Source of the DNA: Streptomyces sp. NBC_01497
GTDB lineage: Bacteria; Actinomycetota; Actinomycetes; Streptomycetales; Streptomycetaceae
Reading direction: 5' to 3'
Assembly: GCF_036250695.1 (NCBI RefSeq)
Contig: NZ_CP109427.1
Coordinates: 3,596,001 to 3,660,000 of the forward strand
DNA length: 64,000 nucleotides
Shown in pieces: positions 1-8,221 of the stretch (position 1 is its first letter; every line of letters begins with the position of its first letter). The position numbers and the translations under genes were made by a program. The notes beneath the pieces are model-generated. The model saw only the letters and a list, made by a program, of their open reading frames with translations. It made no database searches and had not been told where the DNA came from.

Positions 1-869
1 GGGACGCGCGCGACATCGAGGGCATCTGGGGCCGGATGCTCGCCTCCACACGCGCCACCGCCTTCGGCGTTCTGACCTCCCTCGCGCTCGCCGCCGTCGA
101 CACCGCGCTGTGGGACCTGCGGTGCCTGCGCGCCGGCGAACCGCTGTGGCGGCTCGCGGGCGGCGCGCACGACCGGCTGCCGGTGTACGACACGGAGGGC
201 GGCTGGCTGCACCTGCCGACCGACGCGCTCGTCGAGAACGTCCGCGCGGCGAAGGAACGGGGCCTGCGCGGCGCGAAGTTGAAAGTCGGCAAGCCCACGG
301 CCGGGGAGGACGCGGAACGCCTCACGGCGGTGCGCGCCGCGGTCGGGCCCGCGTTCGAGCTGATGGTCGACGCCAACCAGTCGCTGACCGGCGCGGAGGC
401 CGTCCGCCGGGCCCGTACCTACGAACCGCTCGACATCGCGTGGTTCGAGGAGCCCCTGCCGGCGGAGGACATCGCCGGCCACGAGCGCCTCGCCCGCTCC
501 ACGTCGGTGCCGATCGCGGTCGGCGAATCGATGTACAGCGTCGGGCACTTCGCGGAGTACCTGCGTGCGGGGGCCGCCGGCATCGTCCAGGTCGACGTGG
601 CCCGCGTCGGCGGCATCACGCCCTGGCTGAAGGTCGCGCACGCGGCGGAGGCGTTCAACGTCAAGGTGGCGCCGCACTTCCTGATGGAACTCCACGCGAG
701 CCTCGCGTGCGCGGTACCGGCGGGGATGTACGTGGAGCACATTCCGCAGCTCGGCGCGATCACCACCAGCGAGCTGGTGATCGAGGACGGCGCGGTGATA
801 CCCCCGGAGACGCCCGGGCTCGGCATCACCTGGAACGAGGAGGCGATAGCGGACCTGCGGGTGGCCTGA
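1..869 (+). CDS. Mandelate racemase/muconate lactonizing enzyme family protein (5' truncated)
   Basis: This is the C-terminal part (about 289 codons) of an enolase-superfamily enzyme; the reading frame is open to the left edge, so the start lies outside the window. Barrel landmarks of the MR/MLE group appear in order: the K-x-K base motif KLKVGK near 277-293, metal ligands in VDAN near 366, FEEP near 445 and GES near 524, and the acid-base histidine in PHFLMELH near 672. Such enzymes abstract a proton next to a carboxylate and work as sugar-acid dehydratases, racemases or cycloisomerases. The His near the seventh strand favours the mandelate racemase/sugar-acid dehydratase type over a true cycloisomerase. 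The exact substrate cannot be read from this fragment. Confidence 0.88.
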   Translation, partial: DARDIEGIWGRMLASTRATAFGVLTSLALAAVDTALWDLRCLRAGEPLWRLAGGAHDRLPVYDTEGGWLHLPTDALVENVRAAKERGLRGAKLKVGKPTAGEDAERLTAVRAAVGPAFELMVDANQSLTGAEAVRRARTYEPLDIAWFEEPLPAEDIAGHERLARSTSVPIAVGESMYSVGHFAEYLRAGAAGIVQVDVARVGGITPWLKVAHAAEAFNVKVAPHFLMELHASLACAVPAGMYVEHIPQLGAITTSELVIEDGAVIPPETPGLGITWNEEAIADLRVA

Positions 870-1009
870 CCCGCCCGCGCCCCTGCCTCCGCCCCACCTG
901 CGCCTCGCCCCCCGCCCCACCTCCCGGGCCCGGCGGACGGGTCGGGGCGGCCGGTCCGGGCCGCATTCGTGAGGCATGTGACCTGCGACGACGACGGCGG
1001 CGACAGCGC

Positions 1010-1990
1010 TCAGGCGCCCGCCCCCGTCAGGCTCGCGGCCGTCTCCCACAGGCGGTGGGCGTTGGCCGGGTCGAGGGCGAAGGGGGCGACGCCGCCGCCG
1101 AACAGCGGCGGGCGCTCCGTGAGGATCACGGCCTCGTCGCAGTCGTCGAAGTAGCGTCCGCCCACGCCCTCCAGCAGGGGCGAGGCGGCGACGAGGACGG
1201 ATGTCGCCGCCCCCTGACGCACCGTCTTGCGCCGTTCGACCGGGGTCTGCAGGCCGCCGGTGTGCTGCTGGAGGTTGGTGGCGATCGCGCCGGGGTGGAC
1301 CGCGTTGGCGAGGATCCCGTCGTCGGCCCAGCGGCGCGTCGCCTCGACCGCCAGCAGTACGTCCGCCGTCTTCGACTCGCCGTACGCGAGGATCGGCACG
1401 TAGGGGCGGAATCGGTAGTCCAGGTCGTCGAAGACCACCGGGGCCCCGAGGTGGGCGTTCGAACTGAGGGAGACGATCCGCGCGCCGTCGGCGCGGGCGA
1501 GGGCCCGGTGCAGGCCGATGGTCAGGGCGTGGTGTGCGAGGAAGTTGACCGCGAACTGCTTCTCGTGGCCCTCGGGCGTACGGGTCAGTTCCGGCAGCGC
1601 CATGATTCCGGCGTTGTTGACGAGGATGTGCAGCGGCTCCTCGGCGGGCCACGCTTCGGTGAAGGCCCGCACGGAGGGCAGGTCGGCCAGGTCGAGGCGG
1701 CGTACCGCGACGTGCGGGTTGCCGGTGGCCGCGGTGATGCGGGCCGCGGTGTCCGCCCCGGCGGCCGTGTTCCGCACGCCGAGGACCACCCGCGCGCCGG
1801 CCGCCGCGAGCGCGCGGGCCGTCTCCGTACCGACGCCGGACGTGGCGCCGGTGACCAGGGCCCGGCGGCCGGTGAGGTCGACGCCCGCGAGGACCTCGTC
1901 GGCGGTGGACGCGAAGCCGAAGGGTGTGGTCAGACGGGCGGGTGAGGTCGTGGTGGCGCCGCCTGCGTTCATGGTGTGCGTGGTGTTCAT
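1010..1990 (-). CDS. SDR family NAD(P)-dependent oxidoreductase
   Basis: A 326-residue short-chain dehydrogenase of the WW-domain-oxidoreductase/retinol-dehydrogenase-like type. The cofactor loop TGATSGVG, the NNAG motif after beta-4 and the catalytic Tyr-Lys in YGESK are all present, so it should be active. The start was placed at the ATG at 1988-1990, because the open frame upstream runs through the regulatory region shared with the next gene and looks non-coding. It is divergent from an MmyB-type regulator with about 100 bp between the starts. This pairing is common in Streptomyces and suggests the regulator controls this enzyme. The substrate is unknown. Confidence 0.9.
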   Translation of the reverse strand: MNTTHTMNAGGATTTSPARLTTPFGFASTADEVLAGVDLTGRRALVTGATSGVGTETARALAAAGARVVLGVRNTAAGADTAARITAATGNPHVAVRRLDLADLPSVRAFTEAWPAEEPLHILVNNAGIMALPELTRTPEGHEKQFAVNFLAHHALTIGLHRALARADGARIVSLSSNAHLGAPVVFDDLDYRFRPYVPILAYGESKTADVLLAVEATRRWADDGILANAVHPGAIATNLQQHTGGLQTPVERRKTVRQGAATSVLVAASPLLEGVGGRYFDDCDEAVILTERPPLFGGGVAPFALDPANAHRLWETAASLTGAGA

Positions 1991-2091
1991 ACGGTCAGGG
2001 TGCGACGCCCGCGGCGCCGCACGGTATGCCCCGCCGACCCTGGTACCGGCGGGGACAGGCTGCGGCGACCCCGCGGTCGTACGGTGGACGC

Positions 2092-3003
2092 ATGGCGACC
2101 ACGACACTCGGCGGCTACCTGCGGGTACGCCGGGAGCGGCTGCGCCCGCAGGACGCGGGACTGCCGGGCGGGACCCGGCGGCGCGTGCCCGGTCTGCGGC
2201 GGGAGGAGGTCGCGCTGTTGGCGGGCATCAGCGTCGAGTACTACCTGCGCCTGGAGCAGGGCCGCGACAAGCACCCCTCCGACCAGGTACTGACCGCCCT
2301 CGCCGGCGCACTCCAGCTCGACGAGGACGCCGAGCGCTACCTCTACGACCTGGGCCGGCCCGCCCCGCCCGCCCGGCGCCGGCGCACCGCGCGGCCCGAG
2401 CGGGTGAGTCCGGGTGTGCGGAGCCTGATCGACAGCTGGCCCGCGACGCCCGCGCTGGTGCAGGGCCGGTCCATGACCACACTGGCCGCGAACCCGGTGG
2501 CCGTCGCGCTCAGCCCGTACTTCGCACCGGGTGTGAACACCCTGCGGGCGGCGTTCCTCGAACCCGAGATGCGAGAGCTGTACGAGGACTGGGAGGGCAT
2601 GACCGCGAAGGTCGTGGCGTACCTGCGTTCCGTGGTCGGCGCAGGGACGGACGACGCGCGCCTGGTCGAGGTCGTCGGCGAGCTCAGCCTGCGCAGCGAG
2701 CGGTTCAGGACCCTGTGGGCCCGGCAGGACGTCCGGCTCAAGACGAGCGGCTCGTCCCGCTTCCACCATCCCCAGGTGGGTGCGATGGAGTTGAGCTACG
2801 AGAAGCTCGCTCTGCCGAACGCGCCGGGCCAGGTCCTCGTCACGTACCACGCGCGGGCGGGCACCGAGTCGCACGAGAAGCTGGAGCTGCTGGCCCATCT
2901 GGCACGGGAGGGCGATCACCGTAGCGAACCGCGCCCGGCACCGGCCCCCTCGCCTTCCCTGTCCGGCCCGGCGTCCGCGTCGCGTTCGGCGCGCGGCGCG
3001 TAG
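2092..3003 (+). CDS. XRE-family regulator with MmyB-like ligand-binding domain
   Basis: A 303-residue DNA-binding protein. The N-terminal third is a lambda-repressor-like helix-turn-helix (RREEVALLAGISVEYYLRLE at about residues 41-60). The rest matches the MmyB-type ligand-binding fold, recognised by FRTLWARQDV and the following HHPQVG around residues 205-230. Family members are thought to bind hydrophobic small molecules and usually regulate a neighbouring divergent SDR gene, which is the arrangement here. The ATG at 2092 was chosen because the homology begins within a few residues of it. The C-terminal tail, rich in Pro, Ala and Ser after about residue 280, is poorly conserved. Confidence 0.9.
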   Translation: MATTTLGGYLRVRRERLRPQDAGLPGGTRRRVPGLRREEVALLAGISVEYYLRLEQGRDKHPSDQVLTALAGALQLDEDAERYLYDLGRPAPPARRRRTARPERVSPGVRSLIDSWPATPALVQGRSMTTLAANPVAVALSPYFAPGVNTLRAAFLEPEMRELYEDWEGMTAKVVAYLRSVVGAGTDDARLVEVVGELSLRSERFRTLWARQDVRLKTSGSSRFHHPQVGAMELSYEKLALPNAPGQVLVTYHARAGTESHEKLELLAHLAREGDHRSEPRPAPAPSPSLSGPASASRSARGA

Positions 3004-3437
3004 AGCGGCGGGACCCCCAGACGGAACGTGGAGCCGGGGGCCGCACGCGGGACTGGAGCGGTGTGCGGCGAGGGCCGCACGCGGGGCAGGGAAAGGGCGT
3101 GTGCTCGGGGCGCCCCGGGTGGCCACGGTGCGGGCTCCGTGCACGGAGCCCGTTCCCGCCCCTCTTCCGCCGCGAACAAACGCCGGGAACGGCCGCGGAC
3201 CGTCGCCGGGAGCCCGGTCGGGAGCCGCGACGGGAGCAGCGGACAACGACGCCCGGGACGACCCCTGCCGGGCCGGCCCGGCCACCGCGAGGACCGGGCA
3301 GCCGTCGACCAAGCACAGCACTCCGGTAGCGCCGCCTCCGTTTCCGCCGCCTCCATGGCCATACTGGCGGGCCACGGAGGCCGCAGGGGTGCGGCAGCCA
3401 TCATGACGGCCATGGCCTCGGGGCCACGGGGGACACC
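3004..3437. other. Intergenic region, no gene supported
   Basis: This 434-bp stretch has several overlapping open frames on both strands, but all are rich in Arg, Pro and Gly as expected for GC-rich non-coding DNA, and none has recognisable domains. No clear terminator or promoter was seen. Confidence 0.5.
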
Positions 3438-3824
3438 ATGTGCGCAGCACGACAGGTACGGATCACGTACGAGCTGAGAGCCGCCGACGCGGCCAGGGAC
3501 GATACGGCGAGCGAGCCCGGGGCCTGGTGGGAGGAGTCCACCGAGGATCTTCTGCGCGGCCTCGCCGAACTGCAGCCGGCCGGCCGCGGTACGGACCCCC
3601 TGCGCGCCGACGGTGACACCGCCGGCTTCGCGGCGGAGGTCCCCGCGGGCGTGGTGTCCGAGGCGGTACGGCTCACCATGAGCTGGATCGGCAGGTCACC
3701 GCACCGAGAGGCGATCCTGACCGGCCCCCGCGGGGACGTGCTGACCCTCACCGGTGACCCGCGTCCCGAGGAGCTGGACCTGATCGCGAGCTGGCTCGCC
3801 GCGACCACCACCGCCGGAGGGTGA
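3438..3824 (+). CDS. Small hypothetical protein
   Basis: A 128-residue protein starting at an ATG with a G-rich ribosome-binding site (GGGGGA at 3429-3434). There is no signal peptide or membrane segment. The C-terminal half reads like one helix-strand-strand-helix unit (VVSEAVRLTMSWIGRSP, then ILTGPRGDVLTLTG, then ELDLIASWLA). This vaguely recalls the small EACC1 adaptor domains of actinobacterial conflict systems, but the resemblance is weak and no effector gene is adjacent. It is monocistronic, about 210 bp upstream of an ECF sigma gene. The coding call rests on the plausible start, the start-to-stop length and protein-like composition. The function is unknown. Confidence 0.6.
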   Translation: MCAARQVRITYELRAADAARDDTASEPGAWWEESTEDLLRGLAELQPAGRGTDPLRADGDTAGFAAEVPAGVVSEAVRLTMSWIGRSPHREAILTGPRGDVLTLTGDPRPEELDLIASWLAATTTAGG

Positions 3825-3974
3825 GTCCCCCGGCCCGCCTCCCCCCGAAGGCGGGCCGGGGACACGGACCGGCGGCGGTGCCCCGTCCCGGGGACAGCTC
3901 GCGGCCGGTCGTCACGCGGAGCGTCGCCGTACGGCGGTCCACGGGAAGACGGGGCGCGGCGAACGGCGTTCCCC

Positions 3975-4001
3975 CGTCACACCGGGCGCCCCCGATCCGT
4001 C
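3975..4001 (+). promoter_or_regulatory. Putative ECF41-type promoter of the sigma gene
   Basis: CGTCACA at 3975-3981 is followed, after exactly 16 bp, by CGTC at 3998-4001. The published ECF41 target motif is TGTCACA-N16-CGTC, so only the first base differs. It lies 36 bp before the sigma-factor start, consistent with autoregulation. Confidence 0.6.
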
Positions 4002-4037
4002 AGGGCTGTGACGAATCCCGACCGAAGGATGTGACCG

Positions 4038-4949
4038 GTGGACGGCAACACATGGCTGGCGGAACGGTTCGCGCAGGACACGGGCCATCTGCGCGCCGTC
4101 GCGTACCGCATGCTCGGCTCGCTCAGCGAGGCCGACGACGCGATCCAGGAGTCGTGGCTGCGGCTGAGCCGCGCCGACACCGACGCGATCGACAACCTGT
4201 CCGGGTGGCTGACGACGGTCGTCAGCCGGGTCTGCCTCGACATGCTGAGGTCACGGGCCGCGCGGCGCGAGGACTCCTACGACGCCGAGGCCTACGTGCC
4301 CGAGCCGATGGTCGACCGGCACGGCCCGGCCGACCCCGAACACCAGGCCCTGACGGCCGACTCGGTGGGGCTCGCGCTGCTGGTGGTGCTGGAGGCCCTG
4401 ACGCCCGCGGAGCGGCTGGCGTTCGTGCTGCACGACATGTTCGGGATGCCGTTCGAGGAGATCGCGCCGGTCGTGGACCGTACGCCCGCCGCGACACGGC
4501 AGCTCGCGAGCCGGGCCCGGCGCCGGGTGCGGGGCTCCGCGCCGACCCCTGACGCGGACCTGCCGCGGCAGCGCGCGGTGGTGGAGGCGTTCCTGCTGGC
4601 GTCCCGGGCCGGCGACTTCGACGCGCTCGTCGCGGTCCTCGACCCGGACGTGGTCCTGCGCAGCGAGCACAGCCCCACGTCGACGCCGGTCCCCGCGTCC
4701 GTCAACCGCTACCTGCGCGGTGCGCACAAGGTCGCCGGCCAGGCGTCGCTGTTCAGCCGGACCGCCGGAGGGCGGATGCGGTCCCGGATCGCGCTCGTCA
4801 ACGGTGCGATCGGGGTCGTGACCACGAAGGACGGTGAGCTGCACTCGGTGCTCGGCTTCACCGTCAGCGGCGGCCGGATCGTGGAGATCGACATCCAGGC
4901 CTCCCCCGAGCGCCTGCGCCACGTGGACCCGACGTTCCTGGAGGACTGA
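4038..4949 (+). CDS. ECF41-type RNA polymerase sigma factor (SigJ-like) with SnoaL-like C-terminal domain
   Basis: A 303-residue sigma-70 family factor. Region 2 (VAYRMLGSLSEADDAIQES) and region 4 (residues about 110-165) are followed by a fused NTF2/SnoaL-like domain of about 120 residues, which defines the ECF41 group; there is no separate anti-sigma gene. The linker motif WLPEP of the group appears here as YVPEP, and the C-terminal NPDKL motif as SPERL. The DGGGR motif expected after the DPDVVLRS strand is missing and replaced by EHSPTSTP, so control by the C-terminal domain may be altered. The GTG start is supported by GAAGGA eight to ten bases upstream. The oxidoreductase or carboxymuconolactone-decarboxylase gene usually next to ECF41 genes is not present here. 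Confidence 0.92.
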   Translation: MDGNTWLAERFAQDTGHLRAVAYRMLGSLSEADDAIQESWLRLSRADTDAIDNLSGWLTTVVSRVCLDMLRSRAARREDSYDAEAYVPEPMVDRHGPADPEHQALTADSVGLALLVVLEALTPAERLAFVLHDMFGMPFEEIAPVVDRTPAATRQLASRARRRVRGSAPTPDADLPRQRAVVEAFLLASRAGDFDALVAVLDPDVVLRSEHSPTSTPVPASVNRYLRGAHKVAGQASLFSRTAGGRMRSRIALVNGAIGVVTTKDGELHSVLGFTVSGGRIVEIDIQASPERLRHVDPTFLED

Positions 4950-5015
4950 CGGCTCCGACCGGCTGACGGACGACGGGTGGCGACAGCTGACAGGTGCGTC
5001 GGACGACCGTGGCGA

Positions 5016-5095
5016 CGGCTGACGGGTACGTCGGCTGACGGGTACGACGGCTGACGGGTACGACGGACGACGGGTACGACGGACGACGGGCGACC
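5016..5095. repeat. 16-bp tandem repeat, five units
   Basis: Five tandem copies of a 16-bp unit (CGGCTGACGGGTACGA and close variants) lie in the 260-bp gap between two convergent sigma-factor genes. More degenerate copies flank the array on both sides. No open frame uses it sensibly, so it is probably a non-coding slippage array. Confidence 0.85.
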
Positions 5096-5209
5096 GGTGC
5101 GTCCGTTGACCGGTGCGACGGACGCCTGCTCAGCGTCCAGGGGTCGGGCTCGCGGCTCCGCCGTGCCCGGAGCCCGTACGCGGTGCCAGGGTCCGGGGCA
5201 CGCCTGCCC

Positions 5210-6061
5210 TCAGCCGCGGTCCGCGAGGACCTCTTCCCTGATGCGGGAGCACGAGCGGCTCAGCAGGCGGGACACGTGCATCTGCGAGACGCCCAGATCC
5301 TCGGCGATCTTGCTCTGCGTCATGTCCTGGAAGAACCGGAGATAGAGCACCTTGCGTTCGCGGGCCGGGAGTTCGCACAGCCGGGGCTTGACGGCCTCCC
5401 GGTCGATCACGACGTCGATCGCGGGGTCGGGCTCGCCGAGGGTGTCGGCGAGGGCGGGCGCGTAGCTGTCGGCGGGGCCGTGGAACTGGGCGTCCAGGGA
5501 GAGCGAGGTGAAGCTTTCCATGGCCTCCATGCCGTCCGTGACCTCCTGCTCCGTGAGGCCCGCGTGCGCCGCGATCTCCGCGGTCGTCGGGGAGTGCCCG
5601 GAGACCTCGCCCGTCTGGGAGAGTTCCTGGCGCGCCTTGCGGATACGGCCGCGCAGGTCCTGCACGCGGCGCGGCACGTGCACCGTCCACATGTAGTCCC
5701 GGAAGTGGCGCTTCAGCTCGCCGTCGACCGTCGGGACGGCATAGCTCTCGAACGCGACGCCGCGCGAGGGATCGTAGCGGCGGACCGCCTTCACCAGGCC
5801 GAGTGCGGCGACCTGCCGCAGGTCCTCCAGCGCCTCACCGCGGTTGCGATAGCGCCATGCCATGCGGTGGGCGAGCGGCAGCCAGGCCGTGACCACCGCC
5901 TGACGTATGCGCTCCCTCTCGGCCTCGGTCCCCGGGCCTTCACCGGTCAGCCGCGCGAGTCGCGCGAAGTCCTCCGAGGTGTCCGGCGCGTCGTCGTGCG
6001 GATGTTTCGGCGCGGTGCGCGACCGCCCTGCGCCCGTACGGGAAGACACGCTCGTAGCCAT
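5210..6061 (-). CDS. SigB/SigF/SigG-family RNA polymerase sigma factor
   Basis: A 283-residue stress/development sigma factor. After a disordered N-terminus of about 35 residues come region 2 (DLRQVAALGLVKAVRRYDPS, then AVPTVDGELKRHFRDYMWTV), region 3 (PTTAEIAAHAGLTEQEVTDG) and region 4 with the promoter-contacting helix QSKIAEDLGVSQMHVSRLLS. Streptomyces carries about nine such paralogues, so no gene name is assigned. They are normally controlled by anti-sigma and anti-anti-sigma proteins, and none is next to this gene. A SigB-type promoter motif lies in the gap upstream, suggesting autoregulation or control by a paralogue. The neighbour, transcribed divergently, is a baeRF-like gene that carries its own SigB-type promoter. 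Confidence 0.95.
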   Translation of the reverse strand: MATSVSSRTGAGRSRTAPKHPHDDAPDTSEDFARLARLTGEGPGTEAERERIRQAVVTAWLPLAHRMAWRYRNRGEALEDLRQVAALGLVKAVRRYDPSRGVAFESYAVPTVDGELKRHFRDYMWTVHVPRRVQDLRGRIRKARQELSQTGEVSGHSPTTAEIAAHAGLTEQEVTDGMEAMESFTSLSLDAQFHGPADSYAPALADTLGEPDPAIDVVIDREAVKPRLCELPARERKVLYLRFFQDMTQSKIAEDLGVSQMHVSRLLSRSCSRIREEVLADRG

Positions 6062-6194
6062 CTGTGCTCACCCATCCTCGAACGGTTCGGAACCCCACCG
6101 CGGAGGGCGACTTCTCGGGACCAGACGCACCACACGCCCGGAAGCGGGTTGCCGCTCCCACGGACATGCCTCCGGTCCGAAGCACGACTGATTC

Positions 6195-6219
6195 ATCCCC
6201 GGTAGGAAACGGATAAAAC
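6195..6219 (-). promoter_or_regulatory. Putative SigB-type promoter of the sigma-factor gene
   Basis: Read on the minus strand this is GTTT, then 15 bp, then GGGGAT. The Streptomyces SigB-family consensus is GNNT-N14-16-GGGTAY, so one base differs in the -10 element. It sits about 135 bp upstream of the sigma start in an unusually AT-rich stretch. Confidence 0.5.
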
Positions 6220-6275
6220 ATCACAAATGACGAAAATCTTTTTTATCGCCGGCGGGTGAGGGCGCTCACAGGGAG

Positions 6276-6300
6276 GTATAGGGGCAGCGTCGTCGGGTAC
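6276..6300 (+). promoter_or_regulatory. Putative SigB-type promoter of the baeRF-like gene
   Basis: GTAT at 6276-6279, a 15-bp spacer and GGGTAC at 6295-6300 match the SigB-family consensus GNNT-N14-16-GGGTAY fully. It lies 63 bp before the ATG of the next gene, a good distance for a 5' leader. Confidence 0.55.
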
Positions 6301-6363
6301 TCGCGCCGTTCCAGGCGCACATGCGCCGGTAACGGCAACTCCTGGCTACCACCGGAGGAGCAA

Positions 6364-7776
6364 ATGAACCTCGCACCCCTCGCGCCCCTCTACGAACGTC
6401 CCGGCCCCTGGGCCTCCGTCTACGTCGACACCTCCGCCGCCGATCAGGCCCCGAGCGGCCGGCACGCGCTGCTCAGCCGGCAGGTCTGCGCGGACCTCGC
6501 GGCACAGGGCGCGGACGAGGCCACCTGCAAGGCCGTGGGCGACGCGCTCGACGCGTACGCGAGCGACCCGCGCCTGCCGGGCGACGCGGTCGCGGAGGAC
6601 GTTCAGGGCGGCGGCGCGAGCGGCCGGGTCAGCACGGGCGGCCGGGCGATCTTCGCCGCGCACGGCGAGGTGGTACTCGAACCCGCCCTGACCATCGCCC
6701 CGCCCACCGAGACGGCCACCAGCTGGGGGCCGCTCCCGCATGTCGCGCCGCTGCTACAGCTGGCGCCCCCGGAGCCGCTCTGCCTCGTCGCGTACATCGA
6801 CCGCGTCGGCGCGGACTTCGAGCTGCGCACGCCCTCCGGCGGCAACCGCCCGGCGGGCAGCGTCGACGGCGAGGACGGCGACGACTTCCCCGTCCACGTC
6901 ACGACGGCGCCCGAGCAGGGCGACGACCGCCACTTCCAGATGACCGTCGAGAACACCTGGGAGGCGAACGCCAGGAACACCGCCGAGGCACTCACGGCGA
7001 AACTCGCCGAGACCGGCGCCGGGCTGGTGGTCCTCGCGGGCGACGACCGCGAGCGGCGGACCGTACGCGTCCACCTGCCACGGCAGTTGAACGCCACCGT
7101 CGTCGAGACGCCGCACGGCGGCCGGGCGCGGGGCGCGGACAACAGGCTGCTGGACGAGGACGTGATGGAGGCCATGCGCCTGTTCGCGGTCGACCGGACG
7201 TCCGACGCGCTCGACCGCTTCCGCGCCGGAAGCACCATCTCCGGGGTCCGCCCCGACGCCGCGGAGGGGGTGCCCGCACTCGTCGAGGCGGCCCGGGAGC
7301 ACCGCATCGGGACGCTGTTCGTGCAACCGCAGGGTTCGGACGCGAATCGCGAGGTCTGGGCCGGAGCGGCCCCGGACCAGCTCGCGACGCGCCGCACGGA
7401 CACCCGCTACCTGGGCGTCCCCGAGCCGTTCGCCACGCGCGCGGACGACGCCCTGATCCGCTCCGCGACGATGACGGGCGCCGACGTCGTCCTCGTGGAA
7501 CCCGCGCCGGACGAGCGGGGCGACGGGATCGGATCCCGCGCCGGAAACGGGAGCGCCAACGGCAACGGCGCCGGCCAGGAGGCAGGCTCCGCATCCGGCT
7601 CCGCGCTGTCCGACCAGGCGGCCATCGACGAGGACGGGACGCTGGCCGAGGACGAGCGCGCGCGCCGCCTCCGGGGCCCGATCGGCGGACTCGGGGCGCT
7701 GCTGAGGTGGCCGCACACGACGGAGCCGGGAGACGGCGGCACAGGGCTGACGGAAGACCGGTCCACGGCACGCTGA
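6364..7776 (+). CDS. baeRF2/Rv2629-like protein (bacterial eRF1-family fold)
   Basis: A 470-residue soluble protein whose start (MNLAPLAPLYERPGPWASVY) and overall pattern match the bacterial archaeo-eukaryotic release-factor-like family 2, represented by mycobacterial Rv2629. The N-terminal domain covers about residues 1-140, the middle domain with the VYVD-like and LVVLAGDD segments about 140-290, and a C-terminal domain about 300-400. A low-complexity linker follows (GNGSANGNGAG). Family members are linked to ribosome rescue, hibernation or stress; Rv2629 is dormancy-induced. The ATG at 6364 was chosen over an upstream in-frame start because GGAGGAG lies four bases before it and the protein matches from here. 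A SigB-type promoter precedes it, consistent with stress induction. Confidence 0.75.
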   Translation: MNLAPLAPLYERPGPWASVYVDTSAADQAPSGRHALLSRQVCADLAAQGADEATCKAVGDALDAYASDPRLPGDAVAEDVQGGGASGRVSTGGRAIFAAHGEVVLEPALTIAPPTETATSWGPLPHVAPLLQLAPPEPLCLVAYIDRVGADFELRTPSGGNRPAGSVDGEDGDDFPVHVTTAPEQGDDRHFQMTVENTWEANARNTAEALTAKLAETGAGLVVLAGDDRERRTVRVHLPRQLNATVVETPHGGRARGADNRLLDEDVMEAMRLFAVDRTSDALDRFRAGSTISGVRPDAAEGVPALVEAAREHRIGTLFVQPQGSDANREVWAGAAPDQLATRRTDTRYLGVPEPFATRADDALIRSATMTGADVVLVEPAPDERGDGIGSRAGNGSANGNGAGQEAGSASGSALSDQAAIDEDGTLAEDERARRLRGPIGGLGALLRWPHTTEPGDGGTGLTEDRSTAR

Positions 7777-7835
7777 CCGCGGGATGCCGTGGACCACGTT
7801 GACCACGGCACTTCGTGGACGCGGTGGGGACAGAC

Positions 7836-7854
7836 GGTCCTGGACGCCAGGACC
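7836..7854 (+). terminator. Hairpin terminator after the baeRF-like gene
   Basis: A perfect 8-bp stem with a 3-nt loop (GGTCCTGG-ACG-CCAGGACC), 60 bases past the stop codon at 7776. There is no U-tract, as is usual in Streptomyces. Confidence 0.55.
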
Positions 7855-8221
7855 GCGCGCGACGGGTGACGTGCGGTCCTGGCGTCAGGGAAGCGCGTCC
7901 CGGCCGGGACGCCAGGAAATGGGACCGCCGCTCGGCACTCGGTCACCGTGCCTCAGGGCGCCTCAGGCCGGTCGGCCGGTGCGAGGGTGCGGGTCCCGGT
8001 GCGTGGGTGCGAGCGAGGGCGGCAGCCAAGCCCGGAGAACCGGCGGTCGTACGGACGGGGGGAACCGGCGTTCACACGACCGGGGCGGTGGCGACCGGGA
8101 CGGCGCCGGTGGCCGTCGGCCGAGTCCGTCCGTGGCCGGGGTGAGGCGTGGGCATTGGGACCGCCCGCCCGGTATCCGGTATCCGGGCTACTGGGGTACC
8201 CCGACTACTCGGGTACTCCGG
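7855..8221. other. Intergenic region with dispersed inverted repeats
   Basis: The stretch between two convergent genes contains a perfect 16-bp palindrome at 7896-7911 (CGTCCCGGCCGGGACG), two further copies of the GACGCCAGGA element in opposite orientations (near 7877 and 7909), and around 8165-8240 a run of imperfect repeats around GGGGTACCCC and GGGTAC. No gene is supported. Confidence 0.5.
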
